From the NCBI GenBank assembly GCA_035647455.1, contig DASRNI010000004.1, positions 1 to 25,276 of the forward strand: a DNA stretch of 25,276 nt, in the 5' to 3' direction. Origin of the DNA: UBA1361 sp035647455 (lineage in GTDB: Bacteria; Bacillota_I; Bacilli_A; RFN20; CAG-826). This document shows, piece after piece, positions 15,621-22,645 of the stretch (within the stretch, counting starts at the first letter, position 1; each line of letters begins with the position of its first letter). The position numbers and the translations under genes were made by a program. The notes under the pieces are model-generated. The model did not search any database. It had not been told where the DNA came from and worked only from the letters and a program-made list of their open reading frames with translations.

Positions 15621-18602
15621 ATGCGAAAATTTTTAACGAAACTATTGTTCGCTGGCGGTCTCTTGCTCGGTGCAACAGCGTTTTTACGCCCAGTACAGCA
15701 AGCAGAAGCCATTCGTCCCCCTGTGACGAAAAGCGAAGTTGTGCGCACAAGTCTCGACCCGAATAAAGTGTACGCTGAAAAGACACTCGTCTTCCACTTA
15801 CACTTACAAGGGAAAGATGGCGACGCAGGTTATGACCCGTATGACTTATGGATTTGGGGGGAAAACCAAGGAGGCGTAGCTCACGACTTCCTATATTGGG
15901 ATGGCTATTACGGCGCCGCACTTTTTGTCCCACTTTCAAATTACCATGATCAAACACAAATAAATATTATTCTTCGACCGGGCAATAAAACATGGGAAGG
16001 CCAAGGACCTGATATTAATTTAAAAATCGCTGATTATATTTACGACGAAACAACAAATGCAGTCCATTTTTATTTGCTAAATCGACGTCCAAATGTTTAT
16101 CGGACTGCCGATGATGCAATGGATGATCAAGTTTATACTGCCGAATTTAGTGCAGAGAAGAGTATTCGTGTATCAACTAACTATGAGCCGGCTAGTTATA
16201 ATGTCAAAAAAGATAATGACAGCGTTATTAGTGGCCAAGCGAGTGGTGCTAGTTACAGTGCAGCAAACTTCGAATGGATTACTAACATTAATCTTGGAGC
16301 AAGTCATAATACAGACTTACTCTCCAAGTATGAAGTTGAAATAACATTCAAAGATAGTGGTAAAACAGCAACTGCTCTAGTTTCATTGGACGGTTTATTT
16401 GATACCCCGTTTTTCATTAGTCAAATGACGTATGATGGCGATGATCTTGGTGTGACATATACACCGACAAAAACAACGATTAAAGCATGGGCACCAACAA
16501 GTTTAAACCTTAAACTTCGCCTTTTTGATAATGGAACGCCGGAACAAGTTAGTGCATCCAAAGGAAGCGATGTATATACCGAACACAACTTCGTACGTGG
16601 CACAAAAGGTGTGTGGACGGTTGAACTTGACGGCGATATGCACGGAAAGTACTATACGTTCATGAACTCTTTGCCAACCGGCGAAATTGAACTTGTTGAT
16701 CCGTATGCGAAAGCGGCGGGTGTTAACGGTGTTCGCGGGATGATTGTTGACTTTAGTAAAACAAATCCAACCGGCTGGGATGCTGTTAACTATAGTGTTA
16801 AAAAGCAAACAGAAATCGTTCCTTACGAACTTCACGTGGCGGACTTAACTGCTGATAGCACTTGGACCGGTAGCGAAAGTAACCGGATGCTTTATGGCGG
16901 TTTAATTGAAAGCGGTACAACGTACACGAAAGGTGGCGTTACCGTTAAGACCGGATATGACCATATTTTAGAACTCGGTATTAACGCTTTACAAATACTT
17001 CCGTTTTATGACCAAGAAAACGACGAAGTAAATAAATCATTTAACTGGGGCTACAACCCGAAAAACTTTAACGTCCTTGAAGGAAGTTATAGTGCTGATC
17101 CTTATGACGGACTTGTCCGTATTCGTGAATTTAAAAACGTTGTTAAAGCGTATGCAAGTCACGATATTAGGATTATTATGGACGTTGTTTATAATCACGT
17201 CGCGAGTATGTCCGCGCATAGTTTCAGTAAACTCGTGCCGAACTACTACTTCCGCTTACGTCCGGACGGTTCACCCGACAACTCAAGTGGTGTCGGTAAC
17301 GTTACGGCAAGCGAACGCATTATGATGGAAAACTTTATGCGTGACAGTGCAGCGTTCTGGGTTGATGAATATAAAATTGGTGGTTTCCGTTATGACTTAA
17401 TGGGACTCCACACAACGAAATCAATGAACGCTGTCATGAACAAAGTTAAACAAATTCGTCCGGACATCATCGTTTACGGTGAAGCATGGGATATGAACCA
17501 ACTTGCTGGTGTTCCGGAACTTGCGACACAAGCAAACGTTTACAAAGTTCCTGGCGTTGGTGCGTTTAACGACCAAGTACGTGATGCAATTATGCCAAAC
17601 AGCAACGCCCGTGGTTGGCTCCAAATGTCGAAAAATCAACTTGAAAGTAACGTAACGATGCGGCGTCGAATTACTGATGCTTTGCTCGGTAAATTAACTG
17701 GCGGGCCAAGTGACCCCGTCCAAGTAATTAACTACGTTGCATGTCACGATAACCATACACTTTATGACCGTGTCGTACAGGCGGGTGCGGGTGACTTTGA
17801 TCTCGACCGCTTAATGGCGCAGAGTGTCCAAGCTGATTCACTTGTTCTTTTAAGCCAAGGTGTCAGTTTCATTCACGCTGGTAGCGAAATCTTACGTTCG
17901 AAACCATTACCTGGTGGCGGCTTTGACCATAACTCATATAAGAGCAGTTACGAAATTAACAGCATTAAGTGGGATGAAAAAGTAACAAACCTGGCTGCGT
18001 TTAATAATTACGTTGAACTAATCAACTTAAAACGCGATAGTGCAGCGTTTAATTACAACACGCGCGCCGCAATTGACGCGAACGTCAGTGTCAAGTTTGG
18101 TGACGAAGTTGGCTTTGGTAATAACGTCATTAAAATGACGACGAAAGACGCGAAAGATAGTTATGTCGTCTACTTTGTCGGTTCAACAACACGCGAAAAC
18201 ATTACGGACTTAACAGGTCTAGAAATTGTTCTTGATACAAGTGGCACACTTGAGCCAGGCACAATCGTTGATGGACGTATCCGTGTTGGCAGTAACACAA
18301 CAATCGTCGCGAAAGTTCACCGTCCTGGTAGTGAAGATCCAGTCGATCCAAGTGATCCCGATGATACTTCAAGCGAACCCGGAACAAGTGAACCAGGAAT
18401 AAGTGAACCAGGCACAACTGAACCCGGTACGAGCGAACCTGGAGCAAGTGAACCTACTACTTCAACACCATCAACTGGTGACGACGATAAGACGGAACCA
18501 AAACGCGGCTGTGGTGGCACAATTGCTACGAGTATTTCACTCTCATTTGTCTTACTCTTATCACTTGGCGCACTGCAAAGTAAACGCCGTAAATTAAAAT
18601 AA
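15621..18602 (+). CDS. pulA: Cell-surface type I pullulanase (CBM41-CBM48-GH13) with C-terminal membrane tail
   Basis: The 993-residue precursor has a signal peptide with cleavage likely after AEA (residue 30). Residues 52-158 resemble CBM41, with aromatic residues in DLWIWGENQGG and YWDGYYGAALF. An N-terminal beta module spans about 175-265 and CBM48 about 270-375. The GH13 barrel carries the type I pullulanase signature FNWGYNPKNF (474-483), DVVYNH (521-526), GFRYDLMG with nucleophile D592, VYGEAW with acid/base E621, and CHDNH with D710. It debranches alpha-1,6 bonds in starch or pullulan. A Pro/Ser/Glu repeat linker leads to KRGCGG (C964), one hydrophobic span and the tail SKRRKLK; there is no LPXTG. 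The gene follows malQ by 14 bases with AAAGGAG. No terminator with a T run follows. Confidence 0.95.
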   Translation: MRKFLTKLLFAGGLLLGATAFLRPVQQAEAIRPPVTKSEVVRTSLDPNKVYAEKTLVFHLHLQGKDGDAGYDPYDLWIWGENQGGVAHDFLYWDGYYGAALFVPLSNYHDQTQINIILRPGNKTWEGQGPDINLKIADYIYDETTNAVHFYLLNRRPNVYRTADDAMDDQVYTAEFSAEKSIRVSTNYEPASYNVKKDNDSVISGQASGASYSAANFEWITNINLGASHNTDLLSKYEVEITFKDSGKTATALVSLDGLFDTPFFISQMTYDGDDLGVTYTPTKTTIKAWAPTSLNLKLRLFDNGTPEQVSASKGSDVYTEHNFVRGTKGVWTVELDGDMHGKYYTFMNSLPTGEIELVDPYAKAAGVNGVRGMIVDFSKTNPTGWDAVNYSVKKQTEIVPYELHVADLTADSTWTGSESNRMLYGGLIESGTTYTKGGVTVKTGYDHILELGINALQILPFYDQENDEVNKSFNWGYNPKNFNVLEGSYSADPYDGLVRIREFKNVVKAYASHDIRIIMDVVYNHVASMSAHSFSKLVPNYYFRLRPDGSPDNSSGVGNVTASERIMMENFMRDSAAFWVDEYKIGGFRYDLMGLHTTKSMNAVMNKVKQIRPDIIVYGEAWDMNQLAGVPELATQANVYKVPGVGAFNDQVRDAIMPNSNARGWLQMSKNQLESNVTMRRRITDALLGKLTGGPSDPVQVINYVACHDNHTLYDRVVQAGAGDFDLDRLMAQSVQADSLVLLSQGVSFIHAGSEILRSKPLPGGGFDHNSYKSSYEINSIKWDEKVTNLAAFNNYVELINLKRDSAAFNYNTRAAIDANVSVKFGDEVGFGNNVIKMTTKDAKDSYVVYFVGSTTRENITDLTGLEIVLDTSGTLEPGTIVDGRIRVGSNTTIVAKVHRPGSEDPVDPSDPDDTSSEPGTSEPGISEPGTTEPGTSEPGASEPTTSTPSTGDDDKTEPKRGCGGTIATSISLSFVLLLSLGALQSKRRKLK
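18372..18461 (+). repeat. 15-bp tandem repeat encoding SEPGT-type linker in pullulanase
   Basis: Six in-frame units encode SEPGT, SEPGI, SEPGT, TEPGT, SEPGA and SEPTT. Base differences between units fall mostly at third codon positions, so the repeat is kept at protein level. It forms a flexible spacer between the catalytic part and the membrane tail. Confidence 0.9.
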
Positions 18603-18625
18603 TTTAAACTTTTTATTTAACACTT

Positions 18626-18663
18626 TTGGAAATGCTTACTTAATTGACAGTAAGCGCTTCCAA
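18626..18663. promoter_or_regulatory. Paired operator: 15-bp inverted repeat with two cre/LacI-type sites
   Basis: TTGGAAATGCTTACT (18626-18640) and AGTAAGCGCTTCCAA (18649-18663) are inverted copies (13 of 15 matches) around an 8-base gap. Each arm is itself close to a cre consensus: the right arm, read on the minus strand, matches TGWAARCGYTWNCW at 13 of 14 positions and the left arm at 12 of 14. The site centres are 22 bp apart, about two helical turns. The right arm fills most of the -35/-10 spacer of the LpA promoter. CcpA or a MalR-like LacI protein could bind. Confidence 0.7.
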
Positions 18664-18673
18664 GGTGTATAAT
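18644..18673 (+). promoter_or_regulatory. Consensus promoter for lipoprotein LpA
   Basis: Perfect TTGACA (18644-18649) and perfect TATAAT (18668-18673) have an 18-base spacer occupied by an operator arm. The -10 is also inside a perfect 8-3-8 palindrome (GGTGTATA-ATA-TATACACC, 18664-18682). This is the strongest-looking promoter in the window, and it is likely to be tightly repressed when a preferred sugar is present. Confidence 0.88.
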
Positions 18674-18720
18674 ATATACACCTAAACCATTTGGGAAAAC
18701 AAAAACATAAAGGAGAAAAT

Positions 18721-20169
18721 ATGAAAAAATTACTTAAAGGTTTATTAGCGCTTGGCCTTTTAGCCGGTGCGCTTACAGGCTGTGGTAAAGTCGACCCAAC
18801 AAGTAGTGCTGACCCAGTTTCAAGTGATCCAGTAACAAGTGTTGTTGAATCAAGTGAACCAGCTGAAGAGTCTTCAGAAGAAACTCCAGTCGTCACACAC
18901 TACGTTGAATTTTATTATTTTGACGTTGGCGCACTTTACTTAGAACTTGAAGTTGCCGATGGCGAAAAAGTTGCAAAGCCTGATGATCCAGCACGTGCTG
19001 GCTATATTTTTGAAGCATGGTTTGACATGGCAACCGAAGAAGAATACGATTTTGACGCACCAGTCGTTAGTGACTTAGAACTATACGGTACGTGGGATCG
19101 TGAATTCGTTGAAGATGAGCGTGACTTCCACGTTGCCGGAGATATGGCAAACACTGATCTCAGTTACATTGACTGGAACGACTCAGTACTCGAAGAAATT
19201 GATGAGCGTTCATACTTAGAAAAAGCCGAAGGTGTTAACCTCTACTCAATCGAACTTGAAATTGGTTATCTCGGTAAATTTAAAGTTAAAATTCCAGGAC
19301 GTCCATGGGACAGTGATACAGAATTTGACTTCACGCATATCGCGGAAGCAGATCAACACGATTACTTACAAGAAGCTGACCACAGAAACATTCAAGTTGT
19401 TGACGCCGGTCTTTACAAAATTGAAGTTGAAAGTACATACTTATGGGCAAAAGTTACGCGCTTAGGCGACGTAGGTGAAGAATCAGGCGCCCGTCCAACA
19501 CCAGAAGAAGGTGAAATTCCTGAGTGGGGTGTTGTTGGCACAGTTAACGGTTGGGGTTCAGAACCTGACTTAGAACTAGAATATGATGCTGACGGTGAAT
19601 TCTACCTCGGCCGCGCCCTCTACTTACCAGAAGATGCTGAAGTTAAACTTCGCGCTGATAATACATGGGGTGTTGAGTGGGGTTCACACGAAAATAACAA
19701 ACTTGATGCAGAATTATTCGAACAAGGTCTCCAAGGTGAAGAAGATGACGAACCAGGTGAAATTAACCCAGGCGCAAACATTACTGTTTTAGTCGGTGGA
19801 TATTACACTGTTTACTTTGAAGATGCTGGTGAAGAATCATTCCTTGCGATTGAACCATTATCATTTGCCCTCCGCGGTGACGCAATTGCCGAAACCGGTT
19901 GGGGTGCAGACAGTGACAAACTCGAACTCATTAGCGCAGAAGACGGTGAATTCGTTTACGAAGGCACATACGAATTTGGCGTTGGTGAATTCAAAGTTAA
20001 ATTCGCAGCTCTCGAAAAATACGAAGGCTGGGATATCGCGTTTGGTGGCGGTGAAGAAGGCGGAGATAACTTCGTCCTCGACGCAGCAGGAACATATAAA
20101 GTCACACTTGAAGTTGAACTTCTTGAAGGCGAATTCGTTGGTGTTGCATCATACGAATTAGTACCATAA
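18721..20169 (+). CDS. LpA: very acidic modular lipoprotein, probable surface starch-binding protein
   Basis: ATG 18721 follows AAAGGAG (18709-18715) and gives 482 residues. The lipobox LTGC places the lipid at C21, and a Ser/Pro/Glu linker runs to about 58. Residues 60-126 match the Listeria-Bacteroides (Flg_new) repeat (ARAGYIFEAWFD, LELYGTW). Three beta modules follow. Module A is at 135-247 (HVAGDM, KFKVKIPGRPWD, NIQVVDAGLYKIEVE). Module B, at 268-378, starts EWGVVGTVNGWG and contains EVKLRADNTWGVEWG, resembling SusE/SusF-type starch-binding domains. Module C is at 379-482 (FALRGDAIAETGWG). No catalytic motif is seen. It has its own strong promoter and terminator directly after the starch operon. 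I infer surface starch or maltodextrin binding; the ligand is not proven by sequence. Confidence 0.8.
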   Translation: MKKLLKGLLALGLLAGALTGCGKVDPTSSADPVSSDPVTSVVESSEPAEESSEETPVVTHYVEFYYFDVGALYLELEVADGEKVAKPDDPARAGYIFEAWFDMATEEEYDFDAPVVSDLELYGTWDREFVEDERDFHVAGDMANTDLSYIDWNDSVLEEIDERSYLEKAEGVNLYSIELEIGYLGKFKVKIPGRPWDSDTEFDFTHIAEADQHDYLQEADHRNIQVVDAGLYKIEVESTYLWAKVTRLGDVGEESGARPTPEEGEIPEWGVVGTVNGWGSEPDLELEYDADGEFYLGRALYLPEDAEVKLRADNTWGVEWGSHENNKLDAELFEQGLQGEEDDEPGEINPGANITVLVGGYYTVYFEDAGEESFLAIEPLSFALRGDAIAETGWGADSDKLELISAEDGEFVYEGTYEFGVGEFKVKFAALEKYEGWDIAFGGGEEGGDNFVLDAAGTYKVTLEVELLEGEFVGVASYELVP

Positions 20170-20217
20170 TTATTTAGTACGATAATAATTAGTATTTATT
20201 AATTATCCTAAATGGTT

Positions 20218-20244
20218 AAGACCCGCTGCGGCGGGTCTTTTTTT
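20218..20244 (+). terminator. Strong terminator after LpA
   Basis: GACCCGC and GCGGGTC pair around a TGCG loop, extended by AA/TT, with a run of seven Ts. It lies about 50 bases after the LpA stop and makes that gene a single-gene unit. Confidence 0.95.
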
Positions 20245-20266
20245 CACCCGCTTCTCTTGCTCTAAA

Positions 20267-20296
20267 TTGACTTAACATTAATTTTTACTATATAAT
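20267..20296 (+). promoter_or_regulatory. Promoter for LpB-RDD-LpC unit
   Basis: TTGACT (20267-20272) and perfect TATAAT (20291-20296) are separated by 18 bases, the same spacing as at LpA. The -10 sits in a perfect 7-3-7 palindrome (TTACTAT-ATA-ATAGTAA, 20285-20301). No cre-like site is seen here. Confidence 0.8.
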
Positions 20297-20328
20297 AGTA
20301 ATTACGATGGCACACAAGGAGTAACAAA

Positions 20329-21543
20329 ATGAAAGTTAAAAAGTATTTATTTTCTTTATTTTTATTAAGTGGTTTATTAGTCGGTTGTAATTTTGGTTTA
20401 GCAAAAGAGTCGAGCGAACAAAAATCAAGTAGCGCCGCTCTAAGTAGCGAAACGAGCATCACAACGGAAGAAACAAGTTCCCCAAGTGAAGAAGTTAGTG
20501 AAGACATATCTGAAGACGTTAGTGAAGACGTAAGTTCCGAAACTAGCGACGTCACGGAAGAAAGCACTTCTACTCCTTCGTTACCAAGTGAAGACGCTGA
20601 AATGTATTTTCTCGCTTTTTGGCTTGACGAATTTTCGGGTACACCTTACGCGGAATACGAATTAGCGAAAGGAACACTAATTACATTCCCCGCACCACCA
20701 ACAAGAGCCGACTATACGTTTGACGGTTGGTACTTAGAAGATAGCCGCGTACCGTTTGCGGAATATACACCAATTAGTGACGATACTGATCTATATGCCA
20801 AATGGCAAAGCGACTTAGCGACGGACGGTAAGTTTGCCCTTGTTGGTGACCTTAAAAATAGTAATTTAAGTAGCGTGAACTGGGAAACAGATAGCCCTGA
20901 CGGCTTTCTTAATCTTAGTGGTGACATCGGTTTTTACGAAATAACGCTTGAACTTGGTTATGGCGCAGAATTTAAAATTCGCGAAACTGGTTTAGGTTGG
21001 GACGGCATTGTCCTTGATTACCACAACATTAACGAAGGCGACCGCACGAGCTACATTAGTGAGTCAGGTGAATTTGGCGGTAATATCCACATTAATAGTG
21101 CCGGCACGTACTTTATTGAAGCAGCACCTAGTGACGGCTACTTATATATTGAAATTATTTCGACTGATGTTAGTGAAGGTGTCGTTATTGAAGACTTACC
21201 TTTACTTGCTGGTTTACGACTCATTGGCGACTTAAATGACGCTGAGTCGACTGTTACGTGGGACGTCGCCCCGTACGACGAAAGTGCGCTTTTTGATAAA
21301 GTTAGTGACTACGTCTTTACGAAGGAAGTAAATATAAATGCGGACGGCGCTTTTAAAATTAAAGAGCCCGGCCTAGATTGGGACGAAGGCATTGAAGTTA
21401 ATTACGGTAATATTTGGGTAAATGACCGCAAAGCATTTATCGCGATGGGTGAGCATAGTAATATTGTTATTAACACCGATGGTCGCTATTTATTAACTGT
21501 AACCGTACGTGCGGTACCACGCCTAGTCATTGAACAAATTTAA
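20329..21543 (+). CDS. LpB: modular lipoprotein with two A-type beta modules
   Basis: The 404-residue precursor has the lipobox LVGC (C20) and a long acidic Ser/Glu linker to about residue 88 that includes SEDISEDVSEDV. Residues 92-160 are a Listeria-Bacteroides repeat (ADYTFDGWY, DLYAKW). Two A-type modules follow: 168-277 (FALVGDLKNSNLSSVNW, AEFKIRETGLGWD, NIHINSAGTYFIE) and 296-404 (LRLIGDLNDAES, AFKIKEPGLDWD, NIVINTDGRYLLTV). It lacks the B and C modules of LpA and LpC. AAGGAG lies 7 bases before ATG. It should sit on the outer face of the membrane; polysaccharide binding is inferred from homology among the three lipoproteins and from the locus. Confidence 0.78.
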   Translation: MKVKKYLFSLFLLSGLLVGCNFGLAKESSEQKSSSAALSSETSITTEETSSPSEEVSEDISEDVSEDVSSETSDVTEESTSTPSLPSEDAEMYFLAFWLDEFSGTPYAEYELAKGTLITFPAPPTRADYTFDGWYLEDSRVPFAEYTPISDDTDLYAKWQSDLATDGKFALVGDLKNSNLSSVNWETDSPDGFLNLSGDIGFYEITLELGYGAEFKIRETGLGWDGIVLDYHNINEGDRTSYISESGEFGGNIHINSAGTYFIEAAPSDGYLYIEIISTDVSEGVVIEDLPLLAGLRLIGDLNDAESTVTWDVAPYDESALFDKVSDYVFTKEVNINADGAFKIKEPGLDWDEGIEVNYGNIWVNDRKAFIAMGEHSNIVINTDGRYLLTVTVRAVPRLVIEQI

Positions 21544-21548
21544 ACTTA

Positions 21549-22643
21549 ATGAACAAACGCAAAATCATTGAACGTGAATTTCCAAATATTGTCACCGCTT
21601 CTTACGGGAAGCGGCTTGGCGCTTTTTTGCTCGACTTACTTTTTATCGTGATTGTCGCTCTCTTAAGTTTTAAACTAATCGAATATGTTTATTATACGAA
21701 TGAGCGCGGACAAAATAATGCGACTTTTCATTATTCAGTTAAGCGTGATTCCGGGCTTTTTTATTTTAATGACGAAACTGAAGATTTAATTACGTTTACG
21801 CGCGATATTAACTTAACTGACGGTGCGGTTAGTAATGAATTCGTTTATTTAAATGGTCTTCGTTACTTTTATGAAGAAAGCCGTGTGCTTAGCGAGCTTA
21901 ATGAAGAATATTACAACACGAAAATTTTTGAATACGAAAAATCGTACTATTACGATCAAAACGCTGACTTTAATTTCGAAGAAATGGTTTTAAAACTTAA
22001 TAAAGATAATTCTTTATTTACAGTCGACGCTAATGATGTGATTAGTTTTAAAACACAAGCAGAACTCGGTATTGCTGAAGAAACATACTACAAAGCACTT
22101 AAAAATGAAACGTGGCTCGAACTTTACACGCACGCACAAAATGACTTAGAAAAATCAAGTATCTTTATCGCTTCAAGGAAACCAATTGTCGACTTTCTTC
22201 TCTTTAACAGCGCACTAAGCACGTTTATTGGAACAATTGGGCCACTATTACTCTTTCCTTTACTGATGAAACACGGCCGGAGTTTTGGGAAGTATCTTTT
22301 AGGACTCGCCGTTGTAACAACGGAAGGCTACGAAATAAGCACACCAAAAACTATTGCCCGTTTTCTTGTTACGGGGCTTGGCGAACTCGCGCTTAACTTT
22401 TATACGTTCTTTATCCCGATCTTTTTAACAACTGGGGTTTTAACGATTACAAAAAATAGCCGCTCGCTTCATGACTTAATTACGGGAACTTTTGTCATTA
22501 ATGCTGAAGATTCTAAAGTCTTTAAAAATGCTCTTGATGAACGGAAGTATCACGACGCGAAATCACGCGACGAGCAAGAAAAGATCGCATACTTTCAAAT
22601 GCAGAAAGTTGTTAAAAATAAAAATAAAGCGAAGGAAGATTAA
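21549..22643 (+). CDS. RDD-family membrane protein with a large extracellular insertion
   Basis: The 364-residue product matches the RDD family: YGKRLGAFLLDLLFIV (R22, D29) in span 1, RSFGKYLLGLAVV after span 2, and RSLHDLITGTFVI (D309) after the last spans. Between span 1 (about 24-46) and span 2 (about 217-240) is a segment of roughly 170 polar, tyrosine-rich residues that should face outward; typical RDD proteins have only a short loop there. The C-terminus is a charged, probably helical cytoplasmic tail (from about 318). The start lies 5 bases after the LpB stop and lacks a recognisable ribosome site, so translation probably depends on reinitiation after LpB. RDD proteins have no single known function. 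Here it may assist export, assembly or sensing for the flanking lipoproteins. Confidence 0.75.
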   Translation: MNKRKIIEREFPNIVTASYGKRLGAFLLDLLFIVIVALLSFKLIEYVYYTNERGQNNATFHYSVKRDSGLFYFNDETEDLITFTRDINLTDGAVSNEFVYLNGLRYFYEESRVLSELNEEYYNTKIFEYEKSYYYDQNADFNFEEMVLKLNKDNSLFTVDANDVISFKTQAELGIAEETYYKALKNETWLELYTHAQNDLEKSSIFIASRKPIVDFLLFNSALSTFIGTIGPLLLFPLLMKHGRSFGKYLLGLAVVTTEGYEISTPKTIARFLVTGLGELALNFYTFFIPIFLTTGVLTITKNSRSLHDLITGTFVINAEDSKVFKNALDERKYHDAKSRDEQEKIAYFQMQKVVKNKNKAKED

Positions 22644-22645
22644 TC

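Noticed and set aside
15619..15957. 112-residue minus-strand open frame opposite the pullulanase start
   Set aside because: It is antisense to the signal peptide and CBM41, with no ribosome site and no recognisable family.
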